Assembly (NCBI RefSeq): GCF_900230195.1
Contig: NZ_OCNE01000016.1
Span: 1-64,000 of the forward strand
Source: Streptomyces zhaozhouensis
GTDB lineage: Bacteria; Actinomycetota; Actinomycetes; Streptomycetales; Streptomycetaceae
DNA: 64,000 bases
Direction: 5' to 3'
The translations under genes were made by a program, and so were the position numbers. Of the stretch, positions 7,252 through 15,705 are shown piece by piece; the stretch's first letter is position 1, and each line of letters starts with the position of its first letter. The notes beneath the pieces are model-generated. The model made no database searches. It was given only the letters and a program-made list of their open reading frames with translations, and was not told where the DNA came from.

Positions 7252-7944
7252 ATGTCAAATGACGTCATGGACAACGAGCCCACGGTCACCATCGGCCAGG
7301 CCGCGGCGTTGTACGGCCTCGCCCCGTCCACCGTGCGGTGGTGGGAGCGTCAGGGCCTGCTCAACCCGCCTGCCCGGCGAGGCGGCAGGCGGGCCTACGG
7401 CCCTCTCGACCTGCGCCGCATCGGCATGGCCTATCTGTGCTGCGTGGTCGGAAAGATGCCGCTGGAGCAGGCCGCCGTCGTCACCTCGGGCGCCCACTCG
7501 CACGCCGACTGGCAGCGCACCGTGGGCGAGCAGATCGAGCAACTGGAGGAGCGGGCCGAGCAGTTGCGGGCCGCCAGGGACTACCTGCGCCACCTGCTGC
7601 TCTGCGAGGACGACGACATGGCGCGGTGCCACCTGCTGGTGGCCGAACTGGCCGCGCGCACCCCGCAGGGGCCGGTCCCGGACGGCGACCTCGTGGCCGC
7701 CGCCCGCGCGGCCCACCGCGGCGGGGCGTCGCGCGACCGGGAGGCGCGAGACCGGGAGGCGCGAGACGGGGAGGCGCGTGAGGAAAGGCCGGTCGCCCGC
7801 CTCCCGCGTGAGGAAACGTCGGGGGCGTGCGCCGGCTGCGCGGCGCCGATGCCGCGCAACTCCCGTGGCCGCCCGAGGAGATACTGCGGCCGCGCCTGCC
7901 AGCAGCGCGCCTATCGCGCCCGGCGCGCGGGGGACGGCCGCTAG
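7252..7944 (+). CDS. MerR regulator with C-terminal zinc-ribbon tail
   Basis: The 230-residue protein has an N-terminal MerR DNA-binding domain (TIGQAAALYGLAPSTVRWWERQGLL at about residues 12-36 spans the HTH) and a coiled coil (about 85-125). A low-complexity DREAR repeat encoded by three 15-bp repeats follows. The C-terminal Cys-rich tail CAGCAAPMPRNSRGRPRRYC, with a further Cys after it, is a small zinc-ribbon-like module seen at the ends of several Streptomyces regulators. No strong ribosome site marks the start; ATG 7252 is chosen over TTG 7231 and ATG 7267. It shares the intergenic iron box with the divergent monooxygenase, so it may regulate that gene. Confidence 0.8.
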   Translation: MSNDVMDNEPTVTIGQAAALYGLAPSTVRWWERQGLLNPPARRGGRRAYGPLDLRRIGMAYLCCVVGKMPLEQAAVVTSGAHSHADWQRTVGEQIEQLEERAEQLRAARDYLRHLLLCEDDDMARCHLLVAELAARTPQGPVPDGDLVAAARAAHRGGASRDREARDREARDGEAREERPVARLPREETSGACAGCAAPMPRNSRGRPRRYCGRACQQRAYRARRAGDGR

Positions 7945-8232
7945 AACCTCAAGGCTCAAGAGAGGCCCCGGACCACCGCGCGGGCGGCGCGCGGCGCAGC
8001 GGCGGCGGCCGCGGCGTCACGCACCACGGCGAGAGCGCCACCGCCGCCCGGGGCGACGGATCGCCCCGTCTGTCGCTCAGTGACGCCAGACGAAAGGCCG
8101 CTTCGGCGGGACAGGCGCGTCAGCGTGGCCGGAACACGGGACTCAACGGCCTCGCCACCCGCACCCGGAGACACGGGACAAGCCCTGACGTGCGGCAACT
8201 CCGCGCCCCACGAGGGGCGTTCACCCCTTCTG

Positions 8233-8246
8233 TGACCCAGGTCACC
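8233..8246. promoter_or_regulatory. Crp-type site GTGACCCAGGTCAC
   Basis: A perfect 14-bp dyad (GTGACC-CA-GGTCAC) fits the Streptomyces Crp consensus GTG-N6-GNCAC exactly. It lies 100 nt upstream of the DUF3159 start. Binding is inferred from motif match only. Confidence 0.5.
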
Positions 8247-8286
8247 CTTTCCCGGCTGGACGCAAAGTGTCGCTGAATGCCAAGCT

Positions 8287-8299
8287 GTCACTTAGTGGC
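8287..8299. promoter_or_regulatory. Candidate TetR operator copy 1
   Basis: GTCACTTAGTGGC, a dyad with CAC/GTG arms, sits 47 nt upstream of the DUF3159 start codon. Related sequences occur at 9205-9217 and 10085-10101, on either side of the TetR gene. Confidence 0.4.
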
Positions 8300-8345
8300 G
8301 CACAGGGGCCGCTCCCCCACCACCAACCCGGAAGAGCTGATCACC

Positions 8346-9032
8346 ATGCAGACCCCCACCGACCCCCACCAGGCGACGGCCATGCGGACCGAGCCGGCCC
8401 CGGGACAGCCGAGGAAGCCGACCATGCTCGACCAGGCCGGCGGCACCAAGGGGCTCGTCTACTCCGCGCTCCCCGCGGTCGTGTTCGTGATCGCCAACAA
8501 CGCCAAGGGGCTCAGGGCCGCGATCGTCTGCGCCGTGGCCGTGGCGGTGGCCATCGCCGTGGAGCGACTGGCCCGCAAGGAGTCGCTGCAGCCCGCGCTC
8601 GGCGGCCTGTTCGGCGTGGCGATCGCCGCCGGCATCTCCTGGTACACCGGCTCGGCGAGGGACTACTTCCTCATCGGCATCTGGACCAGCCTGGCCGGCG
8701 CGATCGTCTTCCTCGCCTCCGTGCTCGCGCGCTGGCCGCTGGCCGGCGTGCTGTGGAACGCCGCCACCGGCAAGGGCAACGCCTGGCGCCAGGACGCCCG
8801 TTCGCGCCTGTACTACGACATCGCCACCCTGACCCTGACCGCCATCTTCGCCGCCCGGTTCATCGTTCAGCAGTGGCTCTACGACGCCGACGACGTCGAC
8901 TCGCTCGGTTTCGCCAAGATCGCGATGGGCTACCCGCTGCTGGCCGTCGGCCTCCTGGTTCTCGCCTGGGCCGCCCGCGCCTCGGACAAGCGGCTGAAGA
9001 CGCTCGGGCTGGTGCCCGCCCAGCGGGGTTGA
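8346..9032 (+). CDS. DUF3159 membrane protein
   Basis: The 228-residue integral membrane protein matches the DUF3159 family. After a hydrophilic N-terminus with GGTKGLVYSALPAVVFVIAN come about six hydrophobic segments, with conserved polar blocks such as YFLIGIWTS and YYDIATLTLTAIFAARFIVQ. The start at ATG 8346 has GGAAGAG about 8 nt upstream. The family is common in actinobacteria and has no established function. The likely promoter carries both a Crp-type site and a palindrome that recurs around the neighbouring TetR gene, so the TetR protein is its probable regulator. Confidence 0.85.
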   Translation: MQTPTDPHQATAMRTEPAPGQPRKPTMLDQAGGTKGLVYSALPAVVFVIANNAKGLRAAIVCAVAVAVAIAVERLARKESLQPALGGLFGVAIAAGISWYTGSARDYFLIGIWTSLAGAIVFLASVLARWPLAGVLWNAATGKGNAWRQDARSRLYYDIATLTLTAIFAARFIVQQWLYDADDVDSLGFAKIAMGYPLLAVGLLVLAWAARASDKRLKTLGLVPAQRG

Positions 9033-9204
9033 GACGGATGGGGAGACCCCGCGCTTCCACGCCCGCGCGCCGGAGGACCGGACCGGTCCGACCGGCGCGC
9101 GCCGGCGTGAGCGCGGGGCAGGGCGCGCGCGGCGGGTGCGCGCGGCGGGTGCGCGGCCTCCGGGGAGGCGGGGAGCGGCCCCTCTCCCGGAGGTAGCGCG
9201 GGCC

Positions 9205-9235
9205 GTCACTTAATGTCAATATGGCACTTGATGTG
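9205..9235. promoter_or_regulatory. Candidate TetR operator copy 2
   Basis: GTCACTTAATGTC (9205-9217) is followed by a second related half-palindrome, CACTTGATGTG (9225-9235). The CACTTrATGT core is therefore repeated with about an 18-bp period directly upstream of the TetR start at 9263. It resembles the sites at 8287 and 10085. Confidence 0.4.
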
Positions 9236-9262
9236 TCGGGTGCGGAGAAAGGGTGAAGAGGC

Positions 9263-9916
9263 GTGGCCACGACGAAACGGGTCAGGGGTGCGATGAGCGA
9301 GCAGCGCCGCCACCGCTTGCGGCTGGAGATCTCGCGGGAGGCGTCCCGGCTCTTCTGGAAGCAGGGCGTCGACGCGACCAGCGGCGACCAGATCGCCGAG
9401 GCGGTCGGCCTGTCGACCCGCACCATCTGGCGCCACTTCCGCTCCAAGGAGAGCTGCGCCGAGCCCATCGTCGCCCAGGGCGTGGAGTGGGAGATGTCCA
9501 CGCTGCGCAGTTGGCCGCGCCATCTCTCCCTGGAGGAGCACTTCGCCCACGAGAGCCAGCGGTTCGGCCGGGTGGCGAGCGAGACGGAGCAGGGCGACAC
9601 GGTGCTGGCGGTGCAGATGGTGCGGCTGGGGGACGACGAGCCGGCGATCCGCACGGCCTGGCTGATGGCCTGCGACCAACTGGAGCGGGAGCTGGCCGAG
9701 ATCGTCGCCAAGCGGCTCGAACTCCCCGCCGACGACCTTCAGGTCCGGCTGCACGCGGCGGCGGCCGGGGCCGCCCTGCGGGTGGTGAACGAGCACATCG
9801 GCGCCGCGTTGCTGGACGGCGTCCCGGCCGAGGAGTTCGCCGACGCGCCCGAGCGGATCGCCAACGCCGTCCGGACGGCGACCAGCGGCGCCGTGGGCGA
9901 CCCGATCGTCTTCTGA
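9263..9916 (+). CDS. TetR family regulator
   Basis: The 217-residue protein starts at GTG 9263 (AAAGGG upstream). Residues about 18-65 form the TetR HTH (DQIAEAVGLSTRTIWRHFRSKE). The C-terminal ligand-binding region (EEHFAHESQRFGRVA onward) resembles the MftR/TetR C-terminal type, but no ligand can be assigned. It lies downstream of the DUF3159 gene on the same strand, and its own promoter carries a duplicated CACTT motif also found before the DUF3159 gene. Autoregulation and control of the DUF3159 gene are likely inferences. Confidence 0.85.
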   Translation: MATTKRVRGAMSEQRRHRLRLEISREASRLFWKQGVDATSGDQIAEAVGLSTRTIWRHFRSKESCAEPIVAQGVEWEMSTLRSWPRHLSLEEHFAHESQRFGRVASETEQGDTVLAVQMVRLGDDEPAIRTAWLMACDQLERELAEIVAKRLELPADDLQVRLHAAAAGAALRVVNEHIGAALLDGVPAEEFADAPERIANAVRTATSGAVGDPIVF

Positions 9917-10084
9917 GCGGCTCCCGGAACGGGCCGCGGAAGCAGCGGTTCTGGCGGCTGGCGCGGGTGCCTTCCGCGTCCGTCGGGAAGAGAGCGTGTG
10001 ATCGACCGCGCTACGTGTCCGTTCGCCGCGACCATACGAGAACGGGGCCGAGCTCCCCGGCGGTTCCACCACGGCGCCGGACTG

Positions 10085-10101
10085 GCGTCACCAAGTGACG
10101 C
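10085..10101. promoter_or_regulatory. Perfect palindrome GCGTCACCAAGTGACGC
   Basis: Two perfect 7-bp arms flank CAA. It is the best copy of the GTCAC-N3-GTGAC pattern also seen at 8287 and 9205. It lies in the 211-bp gap between the convergent TetR and APC permease genes, so it could be an extra operator or a short terminator stem. Confidence 0.4.
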
Positions 10102-10127
10102 GGACGGCAAGCGCCGCCCCCGTCGTC

Positions 10128-11411
10128 CTAGCGAGCGCCGCGCGCCCGCCGCACCACCCGCGCGCCCGCGTACACGCCCGCGCCCAGCGCCAGAACCCCC
10201 GCGCCCGCCAGCACCGAGGAGGCGGGCAGCGCGAAGGCCAGAACAAGACAGCCGGCCAGGCCCACGGCCGGAACCAGCCTGGGCGGGCGCCCCTCGTCGG
10301 GCGCGAGCGTCCAGGCCGAGGCGTTGGCGACCGCGTAGTAGACCAGCACCCCGAACGAGGAGAACCCGATCGCCGCCCGCACGTCCCCCGTCGCCGCGAC
10401 CACGGCCACCACCGCGCCGACCAGCAGCTCAGCCCGGTGCGGCACCGCGAACCGCGGGTGCACGGCGGCCAGCGCCGGCGGCAGGTGCCGGTCCCTGGAC
10501 ATGGCGAGCACCGTGCGGGAGACACCCAGGATCAACGCCAGCAACGCCCCCAACGCGGCCAGCGCGGCGCCGAGTCGGACCACCGGCACCAGCCACTCCG
10601 CTCCCCCGGCGCGGGCCGCTTCGGACAGCGGCGCCGACGCCTCGGCCAGCCCGTTCGGGCCCAGCACGGCCAGCACCGCGACGGCGACGGCCACGTAGAC
10701 CGCCAGCGTGATGCCCAACGCGAGGGGGATCGCGCGGCGGACCGTGCGCGCCGGGTCGCGCACCTCCTCCCCCAGCGTCGCGACGCGGGCGTAGCCGGCG
10801 AAGGCGAAGAACAACAGCCCCGCCGCCTCGAACACCCCGCCGGCCGTCGCGTCCGAGCCGACGTCCAGCCGGCCGAACTCCACCGCGTCCGAGGTGAGCG
10901 CCGCGACCACCACGGCGGCGAGCACCGCCAGCACGACGGCGACGATCACCCGCCCGAGCAGCGCGGACTTCCGCACCCCCGCGTAGTTGACCGCCGTCAG
11001 CGCCACCACGGCCGCCACCGCGACGGCGTGCGCCTGCCCCGGCCAGGCGTACGCGCCGAACGTCAGCGCCATCGCCGCGCACGAGGCCGTCTTGCCGACG
11101 ACGAACGCCCAACCCGCCAGATAGCCCCAGAAGTCGCCCAGCCGCTCGCGGCCGTAGACATAGGTGCCGCCCGAGGCCGGATAGCGGGCGGCGAGCCGCG
11201 CGGAGGAGGTGGCGTTGCAGTAGGCGACGACCGCCGCCAGCGCGAGGCCGAGCAGCAGCCCGGAGCCGGCGGCGCGGGCCGCGGGGGCGAGCGCGGCGAA
11301 GATGCCGGCGCCGATCATCGCGCCCAACCCGATGACGACGGCGTCCGTCACCCCGAGCGTGCGCCGCAACGCGTCGGGGGCGCTGCCGCGGTGCGGCGAG
11401 GACCCGGCCAT
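10128..11411 (-). CDS. APC family amino acid permease
   Basis: The 427-residue membrane protein has about 12 hydrophobic segments. The APC signature GLGAMIGAGIFAALAPAA is at about residues 28-45 in TM1 (unwound G-x-G-x-G-I-F helix), and ARYPASGGTYVYGRERLG follows TM2. This is a proton-coupled amino acid or polyamine transporter of the APC superfamily; the substrate is not deducible. It stands alone on the minus strand between the TetR gene and the STAND ATPase gene, with 158 bp to the latter's stop. Confidence 0.9.
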   Translation of the reverse strand: MAGSSPHRGSAPDALRRTLGVTDAVVIGLGAMIGAGIFAALAPAARAAGSGLLLGLALAAVVAYCNATSSARLAARYPASGGTYVYGRERLGDFWGYLAGWAFVVGKTASCAAMALTFGAYAWPGQAHAVAVAAVVALTAVNYAGVRKSALLGRVIVAVVLAVLAAVVVAALTSDAVEFGRLDVGSDATAGGVFEAAGLLFFAFAGYARVATLGEEVRDPARTVRRAIPLALGITLAVYVAVAVAVLAVLGPNGLAEASAPLSEAARAGGAEWLVPVVRLGAALAALGALLALILGVSRTVLAMSRDRHLPPALAAVHPRFAVPHRAELLVGAVVAVVAATGDVRAAIGFSSFGVLVYYAVANASAWTLAPDEGRPPRLVPAVGLAGCLVLAFALPASSVLAGAGVLALGAGVYAGARVVRRARGAR

Positions 11412-11569
11412 GAGCGTCCTCCTCGTTCGACCTCACATGGCTTGCCGCCCGATTGTCGCCCGTACCCCACCCCGCGCCCCGCAACCCCCCACCGGCGGAG
11501 AAGGGGGCGCGGGCAACCACCCGCCGGGGTGGGGCCGACCGACCGACCGACACCGCGTCCCGGAGGGCC

Positions 11570-13975
11570 TCACCGGTCCAGGGTGCCGCGCAACGCCCGC
11601 GCCCTGGCGTCGTCGAACGACGCGAGCAGCCGCAACGCCGTGCGCCGCTGCGCGGCGGCGGCCGGCGGGTCCTCCGCGAGGAGCGCGCGGGCCAGGCCGT
11701 CCCGCGCCAACGCCTGCCACCAGGGGTCGTCGAGCGCGACGAAGACGTCCGCGGCCCGCCGGTGGAACGCCGCCGCCTGGTCGTCCCTGCCCAGCCCGTG
11801 GAACGCCTCACCCGCGCCGTGCCACGCGCGCGCCTCGTTGGCCCGGTCCCCCAGCCGGCGGTAGAGCGCGGCGGCCCGCTGGTAGGAGGCGAGGGCCTCG
11901 TCGAGCTGTCCGGCCGCCCGTTGCGCCGCGCCAAGCGTCAGCAGCCGGTACCCCTCCGAGGGGCGGCTGCGCGCCGTCAGCGCGAGGTCGACGGAGCGCC
12001 GCGCGGACCGCAGCGCCGCCGCCGTGTCGCCCCGTTCGCGCTGGATGTCGCTGAGCACGCGCAGCGCGGCGCCCTCTCCCCGTTCGTTGCCCTGCCGGCG
12101 GTGGTCGGCCAGGGTGGGGGCGACGACGGCCTCGGCGTCGTCGAGGCGGCCCGCTTCGTGGTAGGCGTTGGCCAGATTGGTGAGTGTGGCGGCGAGTTGA
12201 CGGGCGGCGGCCGGGTCCTCGCCTTCGGCGAGGATGCGGAAGATGCCCTCGGCCTCCTCGAAGTCGGCGATGGCCTGCGGTAGTTGCCGGCCGCGCAGCC
12301 CGGTGAGGCCGAGCGCGTTGAGGGCGCGGCCCTCCGCCAGCCGGTCGCCCGAGGCACGGTGCAGCGCCAGCGCCGCCCGGTGGTGCTCCCGGCTCGCCGA
12401 CAGGTCGCCACGCTGGGCGTGGGCGTCGCCCAGGCAGCGGAGTACCCGCGCCTCGGCCGCCCGGTCGTCCAGCGCGCGGCTGGACGCCAGCGCGAGCGCG
12501 GCCACGTCGAGCCAGCCGGCGGCGGGCGCCGCCCGGGTCCAGCAGCGCCACTGCGCGACGGCCAACTGCCAACAGAACGCGTGGAGTTCGGCACGGGCCG
12601 CCGCGCGTGCCGCGGCGAGCACGTTGGTGTGTTCCCGTTCCGCCCAGTCCCTGGCCTGGTCGTGGTCCGCGATCGCGTGGGGCGCCACCTCCGGGGCGGC
12701 GCCCCCGTCCAGCGGCAGCCGGTCGTCGCCGGGCGCCAGCAGCCGGTGGGCGGCGTCGGCGGAGCGCAGATACCAGCTGAGCACGCGGTGCAGCGCGGCC
12801 CGCCGTTCCTCCTCCGGCTCGTCCAGGCGCGCCTGGTCGCCGGCGTAGGCGCGCAGCAGGTCGTGGAACTCGAAACGGTCCGGGGCCGTCTGCGTCAACA
12901 GGTGCGCGGAGACCAGGGAGTCGAGGAGCTGCCGGGTCCTGGCCACCGGCGCGCCGCAGAGCGCGGACGCCGCCTGGAGCCGGAACTCCGGCCCCGGGTG
13001 CACGCCCAGCAGCCGGAAGAGCCGCGCCGCGCCCTCGGGCAGCGCGCGATAGGACCAGGCGAAGACGGTGCGTACGGCCTCCGCGTCGGGTCCCTCGCCG
13101 GTGCTGAGCGCGTCCCACAGCGAGGACTCGTCGCGCAACTCGGCGATCAGGTCCGGGAGTCGGGCGTACGGGTTGCTCGCCGCGCGTTCGGCCGCGATGC
13201 GCAGCGCCAGCGGCAACCGGGCGCAGAGCCCGGCCAGTTCCACCAGGTCGCGCTGGTCGGCGCCGTCCCGTCGGCCGCCGGTGAACGCCCGCAGCAGCGC
13301 CACCGCCTCCGCCTCGGGCAGCACGTCGAGCACGAGACGGTGGGCGCCGTCCCGAACGGTCAGCCCCGAGACGCGACTTCGGCTGGTCACCAGCGTCAGA
13401 CAGCCGGGGCCGCCCGGCAGCAGCGGTCTGACCTGGGCGGCGGTGGCGACGTTGTCGAGAAGGATCAGCACCCGCCGGTTGGCCAGCCGCGTGCGGTAGA
13501 GCGCGGCGGCGGCGTCCGGGTCGGCGGGGACGGCGGCCGGCGGGACGCCGAGCGCGGTCAGGAAGTGGTGCAGCACCTCGCCCGGGGTCAACGGGGCGGC
13601 CGGGTCATATCCCCTGAGGTTGACGTAGAGCTGCCCGTCGGGGAAGCGGTCCGCCACCCGGTGCGCCCAGCGCAGCGCGAGCGAGGTCTTGCCGACGCCG
13701 GCCGTGCCGACCACCAGGACGACGGCGGAGATCCCGGGGTCCGGCACGCCGAGAACCGCGTCGAGATGCTCCATCTCGCTGACGCGGTTGACGAACCCCC
13801 TGGTGTCACCGGGGAGTTGGCGGGGACGCGCGGCCTCGCCCGGGTCGGCCCCGGTGTGGAAGTGGATGCCGCCGCTGACGCTTCCGGCCTGCACCACGTC
13901 CCTGGCGGAGCCGGAGAGCGCCGCGTGGGAGCCGTCCGTCGGTCTCCCCGCCGGGTCTTGGTCACCTTCGGTCAT
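11570..13975 (-). CDS. NB-ARC ATPase with TPR repeats (STAND)
   Basis: The 801-residue protein has an NB-ARC ATPase domain at about residues 60-400: the Walker A is GTAGVGKTSLA, the Walker B-like strand is RVLILLDNV, and a GLPLAL-like motif appears as RLPLALRIAAE. The C-terminal half (about 430-790) is a run of TPR-type helices. Residues 20-40 carry a short Gly/Gln motif, VVQAGSVSGGIHFH, that recurs at the N-termini of many actinobacterial STAND ATPases and may be a homotypic interaction element. There is no SARP DNA-binding domain, so it is not AfsR. It overlaps the upstream 105-aa gene by ATGA, implying coupled synthesis. It is probably a signal-transduction hub; the signal and output are unknown. 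Confidence 0.9.
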   Translation of the reverse strand: MTEGDQDPAGRPTDGSHAALSGSARDVVQAGSVSGGIHFHTGADPGEAARPRQLPGDTRGFVNRVSEMEHLDAVLGVPDPGISAVVLVVGTAGVGKTSLALRWAHRVADRFPDGQLYVNLRGYDPAAPLTPGEVLHHFLTALGVPPAAVPADPDAAAALYRTRLANRRVLILLDNVATAAQVRPLLPGGPGCLTLVTSRSRVSGLTVRDGAHRLVLDVLPEAEAVALLRAFTGGRRDGADQRDLVELAGLCARLPLALRIAAERAASNPYARLPDLIAELRDESSLWDALSTGEGPDAEAVRTVFAWSYRALPEGAARLFRLLGVHPGPEFRLQAASALCGAPVARTRQLLDSLVSAHLLTQTAPDRFEFHDLLRAYAGDQARLDEPEEERRAALHRVLSWYLRSADAAHRLLAPGDDRLPLDGGAAPEVAPHAIADHDQARDWAEREHTNVLAAARAAARAELHAFCWQLAVAQWRCWTRAAPAAGWLDVAALALASSRALDDRAAEARVLRCLGDAHAQRGDLSASREHHRAALALHRASGDRLAEGRALNALGLTGLRGRQLPQAIADFEEAEGIFRILAEGEDPAAARQLAATLTNLANAYHEAGRLDDAEAVVAPTLADHRRQGNERGEGAALRVLSDIQRERGDTAAALRSARRSVDLALTARSRPSEGYRLLTLGAAQRAAGQLDEALASYQRAAALYRRLGDRANEARAWHGAGEAFHGLGRDDQAAAFHRRAADVFVALDDPWWQALARDGLARALLAEDPPAAAAQRRTALRLLASFDDARARALRGTLDR

Positions 13976-14289
13976 GCATCCGGGGCCGGGTCCGGGGACG
14001 CGCCGCCCGGAGGCGCGTCCGGTATGTGCGGCTTCGCCGACGCGAGGATGCGTCCGGGGATCACGACGAGGCGTTCACCGGGCGCGAGGGAGACGTCGCG
14101 CGGCAGCCGCCCGGCGTAGGACTCGGTGACGTCGTGCCCGATGACGGCCACGTCGTCGTTGTCCAGGAGCCACAGGTCGGGGCAGGCGGTCTCGCCCTCG
14201 TTGGGGTTGGAGAGCCCCAACTCGCCCGCCGACCTGCCCAACCGCCGCCCGAAGGAGGCCGTCAGGTCGGGTTTCCATGCTTCGGCCAC
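13972..14289 (-). CDS. Small protein coupled to STAND ATPase
   Basis: The 105-residue protein begins at GTG 14289, with GGAGA about 6 nt upstream. It ends in an ATGA overlap with the NB-ARC gene. It reads AEAWKPDLTASFGRRLGRSAGELGL, then a strand-rich middle with LWLLDNDDVAVIGHDVTESY and ERLVVIPGRILASAKPHIPD. I recognise it as a conserved hypothetical of Streptomyces, without an assigned function. The tight coupling suggests it is the effector or regulator partner of the STAND ATPase. It is divergent from the esterase gene. Confidence 0.75.
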   Translation of the reverse strand: MAEAWKPDLTASFGRRLGRSAGELGLSNPNEGETACPDLWLLDNDDVAVIGHDVTESYAGRLPRDVSLAPGERLVVIPGRILASAKPHIPDAPPGGASPDPAPDA

Positions 14290-14378
14290 GTGGGTCTCCG
14301 ATCCGCTCGCTGAGACGGGGAGGATGAGGGGGGCGCCGGAACGGCCACCCAGTCTAGTTCGCGTCCCGGACACGCACC

Positions 14379-15581
14379 ATGACGCCCCGTCAGCGCACGG
14401 GGGCGCACGAGGCGCGGGGCGCGGGGCGCGGGGCTCGGAAGCGCGGGGCTCGGGGCGCGGCGACACGGCGGCGCGAGGTGGAAGGGGAGCGCGAGGTGGA
14501 AGGGGAACGTGCGGTGGAAGGGGAACGTGCGGTGGAAGGGGAACGTGCGGTGGCGGAGGACCGCGAGGTGGACGGCGGGGGCGAGGTGTTCCGGGGCGCG
14601 TGGGAGCGCGCCGCGCGCCGGGTGGGGCGGCTGCGCGAGGACCACCCCTTCGACTTCGACCCGACCTACGGCTGCCCGCCCGACGCGCTGCTGACGGTGG
14701 ACGCCCCCGCGCCGCCGGAGGACTTCGACGCGTTCTGGCGCCGGCGCTTCGCGCGGGCGCGCGAGGCGCGGGTCGCGCCCCGGCTCGGGCCCGAGGTGGC
14801 GCGGGACGCGCGGCACCGCACGCACCGGGTGGAGTTCGGCTCGGTGGGCGGCCGGCGGCTCGGCGGCTGGCTGACCCTGCCCGCCTCCGGCCCGGTCACC
14901 AGGGGCTGCGTCGCCACGCACGGCTACGGGGGGCGCGCACGCCCGGAGCCCGCGCTGGCGCCCCCCGGCGCGGCCACCCTCTGGCCGGTGCTGCGCGGGC
15001 TGCCCGACCTCAGCCGCTTCCCGGACATCCCGGAGACCTCGGACGCCCATGTGCTGCACGGGATCGCGGCGCGCGACACCTATGTGCACGGGGACTGTGC
15101 GGCCGACGTGTGGTGCGCGGCGACCGCGCTGCTGGAGCTGGTGCCGGAGGCCGCCGCCCGGCTGAGCTATCTGGGCACCAGCTTCGGCGGCGGCATCGGG
15201 CCGCTGGCGCTGCCGTGGGACGCGCGGTTCACGGCCGCCGCGTTGACCGTTCCCAGCTTCGGAGCCCATCCGCTGCGGCTGACCCTGCCCTGCGTCGGCA
15301 GCGGCGAGGCGGTTCGCCGGCTGCATCGCGAACGGCCGGGCGTCGCGAAGGTGTTGCGGTACTTCGACGCCGCGACCGCCGCCTCACGACTGCGGATCCC
15401 GACGCTGGTGGGGGCCGCGTTCCTCGACCCCGCGGTGCCACCGCCGGGGCAGTTCGCGGTCTTCCGGGCGCTGGCCGGGCCGCGCCGGCTCTTCGCCCTG
15501 ACGGCGGGCCACTTCGACCACCGGGACGCGGCGGCCGAGGAGGCGGCGCTGGTGCGCGCCGTCCACCGCTTCCTGCCGTAG
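14379..15581 (+). CDS. Acetylxylan-esterase-type alpha/beta hydrolase
   Basis: From about residue 95 the protein is a clear AXE1/cephalosporin-deacetylase-type hydrolase: PEDFDAFWRRRFARAREA, the oxyanion region THGYGG, nucleophile elbow YLGTSFGGGI and C-terminal catalytic His in AGHFDHR. It probably removes acetyl groups from sugars; no signal peptide is seen, so it acts inside the cell. The first 70 residues are Arg/Gly/Glu-rich and include five hexapeptide repeats from 18-bp tandem repeats, which is not typical. The true start may therefore be a GTG downstream of 14379; no clear ribosome site decides it. Confidence 0.8.
   Translation: MTPRQRTGAHEARGAGRGARKRGARGAATRRREVEGEREVEGERAVEGERAVEGERAVAEDREVDGGGEVFRGAWERAARRVGRLREDHPFDFDPTYGCPPDALLTVDAPAPPEDFDAFWRRRFARAREARVAPRLGPEVARDARHRTHRVEFGSVGGRRLGGWLTLPASGPVTRGCVATHGYGGRARPEPALAPPGAATLWPVLRGLPDLSRFPDIPETSDAHVLHGIAARDTYVHGDCAADVWCAATALLELVPEAAARLSYLGTSFGGGIGPLALPWDARFTAAALTVPSFGAHPLRLTLPCVGSGEAVRRLHRERPGVAKVLRYFDAATAASRLRIPTLVGAAFLDPAVPPPGQFAVFRALAGPRRLFALTAGHFDHRDAAAEEAALVRAVHRFLP
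14475..14564 (+). repeat. Five 18-bp tandem repeats in coding frame
   Basis: Five consecutive 18-nt units encode EVEGER, EVEGER, AVEGER, AVEGER and AVAEDR. Units 3 and 4 are identical. They lie near the N-terminus of the esterase gene, where copy-number change would keep the reading frame. Confidence 0.85.
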
Positions 15582-15705
15582 CCGGGCCGGCTTCCCGCCG
15601 CGGCCCGCCGGCCGGGGCACGCCGCCGGAAAACCCGGGGCGGCGTTCCCGGTCGGCTTGGTAGCGTGCGCCGGTCCGCACGGGGCGGGCGACAGAGGAGG
15701 TCACG

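Larger units (their letters stand above)
7945..8345. other. 401-bp intergenic region before DUF3159 gene
   Basis: No convincing gene is present on either strand. The region holds a Crp-type palindrome (8233-8246) and a copy of a GTCAC-N3-GTG palindrome (8287-8299), both upstream of the DUF3159 gene. Confidence 0.6.

Noticed and set aside
11570..13975. AfsR/SARP regulator
   Set aside because: There is no N-terminal SARP DNA-binding domain; the protein starts directly with a short motif and the NB-ARC domain.
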